DNA of 64,000 nt, taken from Tengunoibacter tsumagoiensis. Lineage in GTDB: Bacteria > Chloroflexota > Ktedonobacteria > Ktedonobacterales > Ktedonobacteraceae. A model generated the notes under the pieces. It was not told the DNA's origin. It saw only the letters and a program-made list of their open reading frames with translations, and searched no databases. Shown here piece after piece: positions 36,672-46,212 of this stretch. The position numbers were made by a program, and so were the translations under genes. The stretch is taken from NCBI RefSeq assembly GCF_003967535.1, contig NZ_BIFR01000001.1, positions 3,223,001 through 3,287,000 on the forward strand, given 5' to 3'. The first letter of the stretch is position 1, and each line of letters starts with the position of its first letter.

Positions 36672-38555
36672 TTACTGCTTTTTACGGCGTGCACGTGTGA
36701 CTGCTCCTGCTACGCCACTGACCAGCGTGATCAGGAAGGGAAGGCTGACCGCCATTGCCAGCCAGAGTACCAGCATGAATAGTGGTAGCACCTGAGAATG
36801 GATAATGGGAAGAAACTGATCCTTATTGGTCCCCTGTAAGATGGCATACACCTTCCGAAAGCGGAGAAGATACACAAGACCAAGAATTATTCCTGCAAAG
36901 AGCGCATGAAGCAAAGCAATTCCCAATGCCACGAGCCCGCGACGGAAGGCGCTGATCGCCGAACTAACACAGATCAGAGCCAGACCGATGCTCATCAACC
37001 CATTGCCGATGGATGGCGAGAGATGGGAAGAGAGAAGTGGAAGGATTGCCCCCAAACTTCCCACCACAAGCCCAAGAAGATGGAGCCCTATCCCACTAAA
37101 AAAAATCTTTCGGGCGCTCTGAGGTTTCGCAACGGCTGCAAGTTGAAACTTACTCACACTCTGTTTGCCTGCCTGGCTCTGTCCAAGGGCAATATTTGCC
37201 GTAATCGTATTTTTGATGACATACGATTCAGGATTTTGCGCATCTAACTCTAACGAACGTTCAATCGCTGCCAGTGCAGCCTGGTGCTGACCCACATTAC
37301 TGAGTAAGACTGCCCTCATGCTCCATGCGATAGGATTGGTGGGCATAGACTGCCCCATCTGATCCACCACCAGTAGCGCCTCTTGATACCGTCCTGCGGT
37401 TCCCAGCAATTGTGCTTTAAGAATCAGTGCTTCTTGATACGTTGGATCAATATGCAGAGCCTGTTCTGCCAGATTGAATGCTTCTCCAAAATTTTGCGCT
37501 TGAAAGAACTGTTGGGCTCGTTCAATCAATTGTTGACATTGTTGTTGTCGGCGTGAATCAAGGGATGAAGGCATCAGCATATCAGTTGTTGACGAGCTGA
37601 AGCCCGCTGTGGAGCCCGTTGCGGCATACACCTGTTCTGCGAGATTGACGGCGCCAGTTGTTTGTTGGCTTCTCAGACCAGCTTTACTCAACAGACCAGA
37701 ACCGCCGGTGGAGCTGCTTGCGGGAGATGCAGCTATCGCGGGCTCAGCTATGTGTTGAGAAGCCAGCGTTCCTACGAGAAGGAGCGGAGACGTCTGTTGT
37801 CCAAACAGCTGTGGTCGCTGCTGTTCGCTCAGATTTGCAAAGAGGTAGCTATGGAGTGTTGGAAGGAGAATATTGCCAGTTCCAGCCTCCTGGGCAGGGC
37901 CACAGACCCCAAGAATAAAACGATGAGCCAGAAACCCCAGACCTCTTTCACCCGTTTCAGGAGCTCGTTCATTGCCCCGGCAAGAGCACATAAAAAGCCG
38001 ATCCGGCATTTTTTGGAGTGCACCGAGAACATTCGGGCCAAGTAGTGGTTTAGAGTCGTAAGGAGTTGAGCGCCGCATCTGCCACATCTGCCCATTCTGA
38101 AAGCAGTCAATCATACAGAGAATGTGACTGGCCTTACTGGCAGCAAGCACCTGCTGGACAAAAGAGTTCAAGTGGAGACAGGTGGTAGGATCGTTTGCGC
38201 GGCTATTAGTCAGAGCGAGGTAGCCCTCACCATTGGCATCACTGACGAGAGCATGTCCCGCAAAATAGATGAGAATACTATCGCCAGGCTCAGCTTTATG
38301 GAGACAGATCTGGGTAATAACTCCTTCGAGCAATTCCCGTGTAGCATGTTGACCCTGGATAAGTTGGACATCAGGGGGAGCCCATTTACCGCCTTTGCTA
38401 TTCACTAACCACTGAGCGAGGGCGCGAGCGTCATTTTCTGCATAATGTAGCGTTTGAAACGCCGGATCTTGGTACTGATTTACGCCAATAATGAGCCCGA
38501 GATGTCGTACTGTGGGCTGTCTAGAGTTCTCTATCGGCAACTTTCCAGAATACAT
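36672..38555 (-). CDS. Caspase-like (C14-fold) TPR membrane protein, probably inactive protease
   Basis: The 627-residue protein opens with a caspase-like domain at about 15-260: LGLIIGVNQYQDPAFQTLHYAENDARAL, the catalytic-His segment IYFAGH (His101), and then HILCMIDCFQNG (144-155). In active relatives this last segment reads DxCHSG; here D150 is followed by C151 and F152, so Phe stands at the nucleophile position. About three TPR units follow at 365-480 (QQFFQAQNFGEAFNLAEQALHIDP and similar), and four membrane helices lie in the last 150 residues. ATG 38555 follows GGAAGG. Function is unknown; a sensing or scaffold role is more likely than cleavage unless C151 substitutes. Confidence 0.85.
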   Translation of the reverse strand: MYSGKLPIENSRQPTVRHLGLIIGVNQYQDPAFQTLHYAENDARALAQWLVNSKGGKWAPPDVQLIQGQHATRELLEGVITQICLHKAEPGDSILIYFAGHALVSDANGEGYLALTNSRANDPTTCLHLNSFVQQVLAASKASHILCMIDCFQNGQMWQMRRSTPYDSKPLLGPNVLGALQKMPDRLFMCSCRGNERAPETGERGLGFLAHRFILGVCGPAQEAGTGNILLPTLHSYLFANLSEQQRPQLFGQQTSPLLLVGTLASQHIAEPAIAASPASSSTGGSGLLSKAGLRSQQTTGAVNLAEQVYAATGSTAGFSSSTTDMLMPSSLDSRRQQQCQQLIERAQQFFQAQNFGEAFNLAEQALHIDPTYQEALILKAQLLGTAGRYQEALLVVDQMGQSMPTNPIAWSMRAVLLSNVGQHQAALAAIERSLELDAQNPESYVIKNTITANIALGQSQAGKQSVSKFQLAAVAKPQSARKIFFSGIGLHLLGLVVGSLGAILPLLSSHLSPSIGNGLMSIGLALICVSSAISAFRRGLVALGIALLHALFAGIILGLVYLLRFRKVYAILQGTNKDQFLPIIHSQVLPLFMLVLWLAMAVSLPFLITLVSGVAGAVTRARRKKQ

Positions 38556-38635
38556 AGCGATCCTTCCAGTTTTGTTTTTGTGGCATGTCCAGGTCTTCCA
38601 TGAGCAGATCTTCATGGTTCGACAGATGAGGAGCC

Positions 38636-38664
38636 TTGTAGAGCGTTTAGAGGACCTGTATAAT
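38636..38664 (+). promoter_or_regulatory. Promoter upstream of coaE
   Basis: TTGTAG (38636-38641), 17 bases, TATAAT (38659-38664). The leader to the coaE ATG would be about 185 bases. Confidence 0.6.
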
Positions 38665-38855
38665 CTTTCTCTATCAACGTTTACAACACTCTATGTGTCA
38701 TACCACAACGCAAGTATACACCATTTGTGGTGAGAACATCAGAACGGAGTGACCTTTTTCCTGCTTGCCTCTTAGCCTCTTTGGAAGATGCGCTTGTGGA
38801 AAAGGGATTGAAAATCCTTTCGCTCTCTATCTGTTAGCTGAATGAGGAGAAAAAG

Positions 38856-39461
38856 ATGAGTCGTGTGCTTGGACTGACTGGGAATATTGCCAGTGGCAAA
38901 ACGACCGTAGGGCAGTTGCTGGTAAAAGCAGGAGCTGAACGTTACATTGATGCTGATGCACTGGTACATCAATTGTATCGTCCGAACCAGATCATTACGC
39001 GTGCAGTAGCTGCACAATTTGGCGAACAGATGCTCGCTGAGGATGGGGGTGTTGATCGCAAGGCGTTGGGGGCACTGGTCTTTCACGATCAGGATGCCAT
39101 GCAACGTCTGGAACGTATTGTGCATCCAGCCGTCCATCGGGTGATGGAGCAAGAATTGGGTCTGGTCAGTGAGAAAGGGATAGCCGTACTGGATGCCGTC
39201 AAATTACTGGAGGGAGGATCAGCAGCCTACTGCCAGAGTATCTGGCTGGTTCTTTGTCCGCCGGAGCAGTCACGGCAGAGATTGATGATCCGTAATAATT
39301 TGACGCTTGAGCAGGCTGAAGCACGATTACAGGCACAGCCAGATAGAACGATGGCCTACTCGTTTGTGGATGAGATAATCCGCAATGAGGGAACATTGCA
39401 ACAGTTAGAAGAGCAGGTGGAAGCGGCATTTCAGCGTTTTGTACAGAAATTTCCTGGTTAA
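38856..39461 (+). CDS. coaE: Dephospho-CoA kinase
   Basis: The 201-residue enzyme phosphorylates dephospho-CoA in the last step of coenzyme A synthesis. It starts VLGLTGNIASGKTT with the P-loop, and DADALVHQLY and ERIVHPAVHRVM are the CoaE signature parts. VLDAVKLLEGG reads Ala-Val in place of the usual DIPLLFE-type segment, a mild variation. RLMIRNNLTLEQAEARLQAQ matches the lid region. GAGGAG lies 6 bases before the ATG. It appears monocistronic. About 270 AT-rich bases with no gene follow it. Confidence 0.92.
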   Translation: MSRVLGLTGNIASGKTTVGQLLVKAGAERYIDADALVHQLYRPNQIITRAVAAQFGEQMLAEDGGVDRKALGALVFHDQDAMQRLERIVHPAVHRVMEQELGLVSEKGIAVLDAVKLLEGGSAAYCQSIWLVLCPPEQSRQRLMIRNNLTLEQAEARLQAQPDRTMAYSFVDEIIRNEGTLQQLEEQVEAAFQRFVQKFPG

Positions 39462-39731
39462 ACAGGCTCCATTTGCGATGCCAGCGATTGTGAAATGAAT
39501 AAATAGAAACAGGAGAGGATAAATTCTAAACGACGGGATATAGTTTTATATTTTTCAATATGGTGAATAGAGAAGCTCAGAAATGAGATGTTTTAGTAAG
39601 GCTGTGAGATTTCTTTTATTTCTAACGTATAACTAGTTAAAGAGGGAAAGTAGTGGTCAGGATGGTTGCCATTATCATCTTTCGCCTATTTTTTATCTTC
39701 TGCGTACTGTTTTTTTAAGGAGGCTAACTTC

Positions 39732-41042
39732 ATGGTGCAAAAGCGTTTAGCGCGTATTTTTGCTCTGTCTCTGAGTGTCCCCCTGCTTCTTGGTACCCTG
39801 GCGGCCTGTGGCGCCGGGACAAGTTCGGGTTCAACAAGCAACAATGATGTCGTGACCATTAAAGTTGCGACGGAACTGCCTGTTTCTGGTAAAGATACGA
39901 GTAGTGGTAAACCTACGGAGAATGGTGCTCATGTAGCGGTTGATGAGCTTCAGAATTCAATTCCTGGGTACAAAATTGTGTTTGAAGCGAAAGACGACGT
40001 TGGTTCAGCCGGTACAAATGATCCGACTGTTGGTGCGCAGAACATAAAATCCTTAATCACCGATACTCAGGTAGCTGGTGTGGTAGGACCGTTCAACAGC
40101 GGTGTAGCCAAAGCCGAGATGCCTGATGCCAACAATGCCCCTCTTGCTCTGATCAGCCCATCAAACACCAATCAGTGTTTGACGCAAGAGAATCCCGACA
40201 TTGGTTGTAAAGGCAGCAATGATCTCGTTCCGACTCTGCGCCCAACCGGGAAAGTCACCTACTTCCGTATCGCGACCACTGATGACCACCAGGGTCCAGC
40301 GAACGCTGACTACCTGTATAAAGAGGCTAACCTGAACCTGAAGAAGGCGTATGTCATTGATGACACCACCGTCTATGGTGTTGGTATTGCCACCACTTTC
40401 TCCAATGAGTGGACCAAACTGGGTGGAACCGTTCTTGGCCGCAGCAGCGAGCCCAGCACGACTACCTCCTATGTCTCTCTGTTGACCGATATCGCCTCCA
40501 AACAACCAGATGTGATCTACTTTGGCGGAACAGATGCCAATGGTGGATTAAGCGTCCGTCAGCAGATGCAGCAGGTTCCCGCCTTGAAGAACACCGTGTA
40601 TGCTGGTGGTGATGGTCTGGTAACCGACACCTTTGCAACAACTATTGGAACAACTGGCGGCCCAGTTTTCGGTACAGTCGCCTCATCTGATTCCTCGAAG
40701 AACCCGAATTACCAGAAGTTCTTAGACTCATACAAGAAATATGGTGATATTGGTTCGTACAGTGCAGCCGGGTATGACTGCATGAAGATCTTGATCAATG
40801 CTATCCATAAAGCCATTGATGCTGGCGCCAAACCTGCTGCAAGTGGTGATACTGAGGCAGCCAAGAAGTTCCGCCAGGCAGTTATTGATCAGATTCAGAA
40901 GACGAGCTACGACGGCCTGACCGGTCATCACAGCTTTGATGTGAATGGAGATACCACCAATAAAGTGATCACCATTCAGCAGATTGAGACTGTTGATGGG
41001 AAGGCAGCCTGGAAGATCCTCAAGTCTGTTACCGTTGCCTAA
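39732..41042 (+). CDS. livJ: Branched-chain amino acid ABC transporter, substrate-binding lipoprotein
   Basis: The 436-residue protein has a lipoprotein signal (LLLGTLAAC, Cys26), then a Gly/Ser/Thr-rich linker and a type I periplasmic-binding fold of the Leu/Ile/Val family. The N-lobe reads ATELPVSGKDTSSGKPTENGAHVAVDELQN, followed by VGPFNSGVAKAEMPDANNAPLALISPSNT. In the C-lobe, the VIDDTTVYGVGIATTFSNEW and SAAGYDCMKILINAI segments fit the family. The ATG at 39732 follows AAGGAGG by 9 bases; the open frame from 39666 has no start context. The four transport genes follow on the same strand after a hairpin-containing gap, so the binding protein may be made in excess. Confidence 0.92.
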   Translation: MVQKRLARIFALSLSVPLLLGTLAACGAGTSSGSTSNNDVVTIKVATELPVSGKDTSSGKPTENGAHVAVDELQNSIPGYKIVFEAKDDVGSAGTNDPTVGAQNIKSLITDTQVAGVVGPFNSGVAKAEMPDANNAPLALISPSNTNQCLTQENPDIGCKGSNDLVPTLRPTGKVTYFRIATTDDHQGPANADYLYKEANLNLKKAYVIDDTTVYGVGIATTFSNEWTKLGGTVLGRSSEPSTTTSYVSLLTDIASKQPDVIYFGGTDANGGLSVRQQMQQVPALKNTVYAGGDGLVTDTFATTIGTTGGPVFGTVASSDSSKNPNYQKFLDSYKKYGDIGSYSAAGYDCMKILINAIHKAIDAGAKPAASGDTEAAKKFRQAVIDQIQKTSYDGLTGHHSFDVNGDTTNKVITIQQIETVDGKAAWKILKSVTVA

Positions 41043-41082
41043 ACTATCCTGATGCGCACGTGTAAGCGCAGTGCTTTTTTTG

Positions 41083-41132
41083 AGAGAGGCCAGCACATGA
41101 ATGAACGAGATGCTTCATGCGCTAGCCTCTCT
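41083..41132 (+). terminator. Strong hairpin between livJ and livH
   Basis: AGAGAGGCCAGC pairs with GCTAGCCTCTCT (one G-T pair), with an inner CATGAA/TTCATG stem. It lies in the 220-base livJ-livH gap and probably attenuates the permease genes relative to livJ. A weaker GCAC/GTGC stem followed by seven T lies just upstream at about 41057-41081. Confidence 0.65.
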
Positions 41133-41262
41133 TGTCTCTAAGGGGAAGTTTGGACAACTCCTCTTTTTTTCACTCCTCCGCTTCATTGCAAAGAGTAGCG
41201 ATATGCGCTATCACGTCTTTTTTACAGTTATTGTTATGGGTAGGAAGGGGATCTAGTAAAAA

Positions 41263-42207
41263 ATGAATACGACCCTGATCTTACAGGAGCTAATTGTTGG
41301 TCTGGCAACAGGGGCTATTTATTCTCTCATTGCTCTTGGATATACCATGGTCTATGGTATTATTGAGCTGATCAATTTTGCGCATGGCGATGTTTTTATG
41401 ATTGGTTCTCTGATGGCCATTGCTGTCATGAGTCTGTTAGGGATAAATGCCGCCTCACCCCCAGTCGGTTTTGCACTGGTTGCTATTCTGCTTTTTGTCT
41501 GTGTAGCTACCATGGTAATCTGTGCTCTGCTTGGGGTTGCTATTGAACGGGTAGCCTATCGTCCGTTGCGCAATGCTCCTCGCCTTGCCCCATTGATCTC
41601 TGCTATTGGGATCTCTTTGATTCTCGAAGATGTTGGTAAGCTCTGGAAGGGTGTGACCTACGTTCCTTTTCCACAAATTTTTCCGCAAGTAACCTATACA
41701 CTTGGTCCTCTTTCGATTAATGCCGTCGACATCTTTGTGTTTGTTGTCGCCTGTGTTCTCATGGTCGTCCTCCAGTGGTTTGTGCAGGGGACGAGCATTG
41801 GTCGTGCGATGCGTGCCGTAGCTCAGGATCGTGAGGCAGCAGCGTTGATGGGAGTCAACGTTGATCGGATTATTGCCATTACGTTCTTTATTGGAGCGGC
41901 CCTGGCTGGAGCAGCGGGCTTCATCTATGGGTTGAAATATGGAAGCACAATCTTCTATATTGGCTACCGCTATGGCTTAATTGCGTTTACTGCCGCAGTT
42001 CTGGGTGGTATTGGCAATATCTTTGGCGCAATGGTGGGAGGTATTGTGATCGGAATTATTGAGGCTGAAGCAAGCCTTATTTCGGACTCTATCCTGCCTC
42101 ATGGTGGTTCGGCCTGGTCTGGTGCAATCATCTTTGCCATCCTCATTTTGATCCTCATCTTCCGTCCTTCTGGCCTCTTTGGTCAGCATACTCCAGACAA
42201 GGTGTAG
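41263..42207 (+). CDS. livH: LivH, branched-chain amino acid ABC permease
   Basis: The 314-residue membrane protein has about eight helices. The N-terminus GLATGAIYSLIALGYTMVYGIIELINFAHGDVFMIG is the LivH signature. RAMRAVAQDREAAALMGVNVDR is the EAA-like loop that contacts the ATPase, and GGIGNIFGAMVGGIVIGIIEA is also conserved. It forms the translocation pore with LivM. The gap to livM is 61 bases. Confidence 0.94.
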   Translation: MNTTLILQELIVGLATGAIYSLIALGYTMVYGIIELINFAHGDVFMIGSLMAIAVMSLLGINAASPPVGFALVAILLFVCVATMVICALLGVAIERVAYRPLRNAPRLAPLISAIGISLILEDVGKLWKGVTYVPFPQIFPQVTYTLGPLSINAVDIFVFVVACVLMVVLQWFVQGTSIGRAMRAVAQDREAAALMGVNVDRIIAITFFIGAALAGAAGFIYGLKYGSTIFYIGYRYGLIAFTAAVLGGIGNIFGAMVGGIVIGIIEAEASLISDSILPHGGSAWSGAIIFAILILILIFRPSGLFGQHTPDKV

Positions 42208-42268
42208 CAGGATTGTTCCGATTGGTTTATGCCGGAATTGCTAGTGTCAGAAGAGAGGTAGTACGATT

Positions 42269-44242
42269 GTGTCTAAGGTAGCCAAGTCTCGAAGTTTGCT
42301 TCCATCATCGGAGATGATGCCCTTGCTGGTGAAGTGGATTGTGGCCCTGCTGGTGCCACTTGTCGTCTTTACCTTTGTCTGGGCTGGTGAAGGAATCATT
42401 AATAACGCGTTGTTGGGTCTGCTATTTGGAGTAAAGACTGAGTATGAATCCACCACGCTCATCTTTGCAGCCATTTTTACCATTGTGTTTTATGCAACTA
42501 TGCTTGGTCTGGTTGGCTACATGGTTGCGGCTGATAGTGGTCAGCGTTCGATGTATTCGCTCTGGTTGGATATTGCCATTTTTGTGCTGGTCCCGTTGCT
42601 GTTGATTATTACGAACGGGCTGGTGCTGGGCCTGAGTTTGAGCGTTATTGCCTGGGTGATCTACTTTCTGATTCGTAATCGCATTCTTAAGAGTCGCTCC
42701 GAGGTCGTCTCGCCATTACCGAGTGTTTCAGCCTTAGATGAGATGCAACGTCTCAGCCTGGTTCATCGAGCGCGTCTGGCGGGCTTCTGGTTTGCGGTGA
42801 TCTTTGCGGTGATTGCACTGGTTGCGGATATCATTTTTCTGCTTACAGGTGATCTACCAGCGGATCTGCTGATCTGGGTTGTCGCTCGCACACTGGTGCT
42901 TCCGGTGGCAGGCTATCTGCTGGGCCAATTGGGAGGACGATTTGCGCTGCGTTTTGCACTCTCTCCGAAAGATGAGGAGTCAGGTGTCAAAAAAGAGCAG
43001 CAGTTAGAGGTGTTGTCCAGGACACGTGTGCGTGAAGAAGCGAAAGATCTGGTCCCCAACGCATTGCCATTGCGAAGTACGGGGGCGCAGCGCTTCTATG
43101 TCCTGTTGCTCACAGCCTTCTTACTCTTCTATCCGTTTATCGACCGTTTTCTGTTTGGCGTAGGGACCGAGGGGCGCCTGGCGAGTTATGGTGACGCCGG
43201 ATATTATGTCATTCTGGCCCTGGGTCTCAATATTGTTGTTGGCTTTGCGGGACTTCTCGATCTTGGCTATGTGGCCTTCTTTGCAATAGGTGCCTATCTA
43301 TGGGGACTGGTGGGTTCGATCCAGTTTCAGGTTCTGACTGGCATTCACATGGACCTGACATTGACCTCATGGCTCTTCTGGCCACTCTTGATCGTGGCGG
43401 CTCTGATTACGGCCCTCTTTGGTGTCTTGCTGGGTGCTCCAACGCTGCGTTTGAAGGGAGATTACCTGGCGATTGTGACCCTTGGATTTGGCGAGATTGT
43501 GCCGGTTGTGCTGTTGGAGTTAGATAAATACACAAATGGGACGAATGGTCTGATCGGTATTCGCAAGCCAGCTTTTCCTGGTGCAGACTGGACAACGTCG
43601 CTACCATTCTATTACTTGATCTTAGCGCTCATTGTGCTGGTCGTGTTTGCCAATATTCGGCTCCGTGATTCGCGCCTGGGGAGAGCCTGGGTCGCCATTC
43701 GCGAGGATGAGATTGCCGCCTCCTCTTCGGGCATCAATCTGGTGAATACCAAACTGTTTGCGTTTGCTGCTGGCGCCTTCTTTTCAGGTATTGCAGGCGT
43801 CTATCATGCCGCTAAATTGGGCTCGATCTCGCCAGATATGTTTAGCTTTGGCGACTCTGTGATCTATCTAGCCATGGTCGTTATTGGCGGTATCGGCAGT
43901 ATTCCAGGGGTTATTGTGGGGGCGCTCGTCGTCTATGCGCTGAACCAGTTTGTGATTGCGCAGTTAGATACCTTTGCCACTGATCCCACGAGCTTCATCA
44001 ACCCCATTTATACGTTCATTGTGAAATATGTGCCAGGCTTTACCTTTGGCAATATTCGTAACCTGCTCTTTGGCATCATTCTCGTGCTGGTCATGATCTT
44101 CCGCCCAGAGGGCTTTATCCCCAGTGCACGCCGGAGACGCGAACTGCATAAGGTGGATGCGGCAACCGAAGAGGTTCCTATTGATGCCCTGGATGCCAAT
44201 CCTGGGACCTCTGAGTTTGAATCAAGCGTACAGGTTGAGTAG
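42269..44242 (+). CDS. livM: LivM, branched-chain amino acid ABC permease with large N-terminal membrane extension
   Basis: The 657-residue protein is about 240-330 residues longer than most LivM. Residues from about 270 are the standard permease: YYVILALGLNIVVGFAGLLDLGYVAFFAIGAY, RLKGDYLAIVTLGFGEI and the ATPase-contact loop LGRAWVAIREDEIAASSSGINLVNTKL. Residues 1-265 hold about six or seven more helices separated by a basic loop (RNRILKSRSEVVSPLPSV) and a charged cytoplasmic stretch (SPKDEESGVKKEQQLEVLSRTRVREEAKD). I do not recognise the added module. The start is GTG, 61 bases after livH. livG follows after 19 bases. Confidence 0.92.
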   Translation: MSKVAKSRSLLPSSEMMPLLVKWIVALLVPLVVFTFVWAGEGIINNALLGLLFGVKTEYESTTLIFAAIFTIVFYATMLGLVGYMVAADSGQRSMYSLWLDIAIFVLVPLLLIITNGLVLGLSLSVIAWVIYFLIRNRILKSRSEVVSPLPSVSALDEMQRLSLVHRARLAGFWFAVIFAVIALVADIIFLLTGDLPADLLIWVVARTLVLPVAGYLLGQLGGRFALRFALSPKDEESGVKKEQQLEVLSRTRVREEAKDLVPNALPLRSTGAQRFYVLLLTAFLLFYPFIDRFLFGVGTEGRLASYGDAGYYVILALGLNIVVGFAGLLDLGYVAFFAIGAYLWGLVGSIQFQVLTGIHMDLTLTSWLFWPLLIVAALITALFGVLLGAPTLRLKGDYLAIVTLGFGEIVPVVLLELDKYTNGTNGLIGIRKPAFPGADWTTSLPFYYLILALIVLVVFANIRLRDSRLGRAWVAIREDEIAASSSGINLVNTKLFAFAAGAFFSGIAGVYHAAKLGSISPDMFSFGDSVIYLAMVVIGGIGSIPGVIVGALVVYALNQFVIAQLDTFATDPTSFINPIYTFIVKYVPGFTFGNIRNLLFGIILVLVMIFRPEGFIPSARRRRELHKVDAATEEVPIDALDANPGTSEFESSVQVE

Positions 44243-44261
44243 CCAGATTGGAGGACGTCGT

Positions 44262-45134
44262 ATGAGTGTAACGCATGTAGAGCCAGCGGGTGAGGCCGGA
44301 AATGCTTCGGCTACACCCTTGCTTGATTTAAGTCAGGTCACGAAGCGTTTTGGTGGGTTGATCGCCGTTCAGGACGTTGATCTAAAGATCCATCCAGGTG
44401 AGATTGTCAGTGTCATTGGTCCTAATGGTGCTGGTAAGACGACCGTTTTCAATCTCATCACTGGTATCTATCGTCCAACGACTGGCGATATTCGTGTGGA
44501 TGGACGATCGATTGTTGGATTGAACCCTGATCAGGTCTTGAAGCGTGGATTGGCGCGGACATTTCAAAATATTCGCCTCTTTAATGGGATGACAGTATTA
44601 GAGAATGTGCTGGTTGGTCAGCATACGAGGCTGCATGCAGGAGTTCTTGGCTCGCTCCTTCGTATCCCCAGTGTCAAGCGAGAAGAGGCTGAGGCGCGTC
44701 ATCGTGCATTGGAGCTACTCTCCTTCTTTGGTACCTCGCTGGTCGAGCGTCAGGATGAGTACGTTATTAATCTCTCGTATGCGGAGCGAAGGCGCGTTGA
44801 GATTGCGCGAGCATTGGCCTCTCAGCCAAAGTTGCTCTTGCTGGATGAGCCGACGGCGGGGATGAATGAGGTTGAGACGCAAGAAGCCGTGAAGTATATT
44901 CGACGCCTGCGCGATGAGCTCGGTGTGGCTATTCTCCTCATTGAGCATAAATTGACGGTAACTATGGGGCTCTCAGATCGCATTGCTGTGCTGGATTATG
45001 GAAAAAAAATTGTTGAAGGGCTGCCAGATGAGGTACGCCATGATGAGCGTGTCATCGAAGCGTATCTGGGAACAGCTTCACGAACGAATCCTGAATCTTT
45101 TCAACATTCTTCTGCGCCGGTAGAAAATGAATAG
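44262..45134 (+). CDS. livG: LivG, branched-chain amino acid ABC ATPase
   Basis: The 290-residue ATPase has Walker A GPNGAGKTT, the LivG-typical LARTFQNIRLFNGMTVLENVLVGQH segment, a signature INLSYAERRRVEIARAL (LSYAE in place of LSGGQ, a common LivG variant) and Walker B LLLLDEPTAGM. The H-loop is in LLIEHKLTV. About 25 extra residues precede the ABC domain. ATG 44262 has GGAGG 6 bases before it; the same frame is open back into livM. Confidence 0.94.
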   Translation: MSVTHVEPAGEAGNASATPLLDLSQVTKRFGGLIAVQDVDLKIHPGEIVSVIGPNGAGKTTVFNLITGIYRPTTGDIRVDGRSIVGLNPDQVLKRGLARTFQNIRLFNGMTVLENVLVGQHTRLHAGVLGSLLRIPSVKREEAEARHRALELLSFFGTSLVERQDEYVINLSYAERRRVEIARALASQPKLLLLDEPTAGMNEVETQEAVKYIRRLRDELGVAILLIEHKLTVTMGLSDRIAVLDYGKKIVEGLPDEVRHDERVIEAYLGTASRTNPESFQHSSAPVENE

Positions 45135-45204
45135 CAGCGCGGTCCATGTGGGCTGGAGGCAAGACGAGATCGTTGCTTAGATAGGAACTTGTACGAGGTC
45201 GCGA

Positions 45205-45912
45205 ATGTTAGAACTAGTGAATATAAATACCTACTATGGTCCCAGCCATGTGTTGCAGAATGTGTCATTTGAGGTGAAGAAAGGGGAGATTGTCTGTCTG
45301 CTGGGGGCCAATGCTGCTGGTAAGACCACAACAATGAAGACTATTTTTGGACTGGTGCGTCCCAAAAGTGGATCTGTTCTGTTTGAAGAGAAGCCAATTG
45401 AGCGAACCTTAACGGGCGATATTGTGAAATCTGGCATGGCACTGGTGCCAGAGGCACGACGCATTTTTCCACGTATGTCTGTCCTGGAGAACCTTGAGCT
45501 AGGCGCATATACCCGCCGCAATCGTGTAGAAGTGCGGGAAGATATGGAACGAGTCTGCCAGATTTTTCCTCGTGTGCGAGACCGTTTGAAACAAGTTGCT
45601 GGCACGATGTCTGGCGGTGAGCAACAGATGTTGGCGATGGCGCGTGCTCTGATGTCTCGCCCTCGTATGCTGTGTATGGATGAGCCATCAATGGGATTAT
45701 CACCGATGCTGGTTGAGACCGTCTTTGATACTATTTTACGGATTCGAGAAGAGGGTGTGACAATCTTTCTGGTAGAGCAGAATGCTTCAATGGCCCTGAG
45801 CCTGGCCGATCGTGGCTATGTATTGCAAACAGGGAAGATCGTATTGAGCGATTCAGCCAAAAATCTGTTAACCAATGACCTGGTGCGTCAGGCCTATCTG
45901 GGTGGCGAGTAA
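45205..45912 (+). CDS. livF: LivF, branched-chain amino acid ABC ATPase
   Basis: The 235-residue ATPase pairs with LivG. It has LLGANAAGKTTTMKTIFGL (Walker A), LVPEARRIFPRMSVLENLELGAY (LivF-typical), MSGGEQQMLAMARALMSRP (signature) and LCMDEPSMGLSPM (Walker B). FLVEQNASMALSLADRGYVLQTG follows. A 70-base gap separates it from livG. It ends the five-gene livJHMGF cluster before a terminator. Confidence 0.94.
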   Translation: MLELVNINTYYGPSHVLQNVSFEVKKGEIVCLLGANAAGKTTTMKTIFGLVRPKSGSVLFEEKPIERTLTGDIVKSGMALVPEARRIFPRMSVLENLELGAYTRRNRVEVREDMERVCQIFPRVRDRLKQVAGTMSGGEQQMLAMARALMSRPRMLCMDEPSMGLSPMLVETVFDTILRIREEGVTIFLVEQNASMALSLADRGYVLQTGKIVLSDSAKNLLTNDLVRQAYLGGE

Positions 45913-45979
45913 AGACTTCTCATGTGGTGCGGCCTATAGAGGCGGGTGGCAGGGAGGCGAGGGCTCACTGCGGCAACTG

Positions 45980-46016
45980 GGCATCCACCTGAACCCCGGC
46001 AGGGAAGGTGGATGCC
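45980..46016. terminator. Stem-loop after livF
   Basis: GGCATCCACCT (45980-45990) and its exact complement (46006-46016) form an 11-bp stem with a 15-base loop, between livF and a convergent small gene. Confidence 0.7.
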
Positions 46017-46029
46017 TGTTGGCCCGCAT

Positions 46030-46212
46030 TTACTTTTCATCCAGCTTGCGATGGAGATCTTTAATTTTTTGGATCACTTCCTTGAGCGTGCTTACTCCCA
46101 GATCCTCCATATCTTCTTGCAGGCTTTCCAGTCGTTCGAGTAGCTCGAAATCATCGTATTCGTCGGTGATAGTCTCTTCTTCCTCTAACAACTCTTTATC
46201 TTTATTGGTCAT
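46030..46212 (-). CDS. Small acidic coiled-coil protein, unknown
   Basis: The 60-residue product is rich in Glu, Asp, Leu and Lys and is predicted to be helical (LLERLESLQEDMEDLG, VIQKIKDLHRKLDE). No Cys and no hydrophobic helix are present. The ATG at 46212 follows AAAGGAG 7 bases upstream, a good ribosome site; a longer frame from 46263 is less likely. I recognise no family. It is placed between a terminator and the gap before the propeller lipoprotein gene. Confidence 0.6.
   Translation of the reverse strand: MTNKDKELLEEEETITDEYDDFELLERLESLQEDMEDLGVSTLKEVIQKIKDLHRKLDEK

Noticed and set aside
37658..38045. Plus-strand open frames opposite the caspase-like gene
   Set aside because: The minus frame codes a continuous caspase-TPR protein; the plus frames overlap each other and match nothing.
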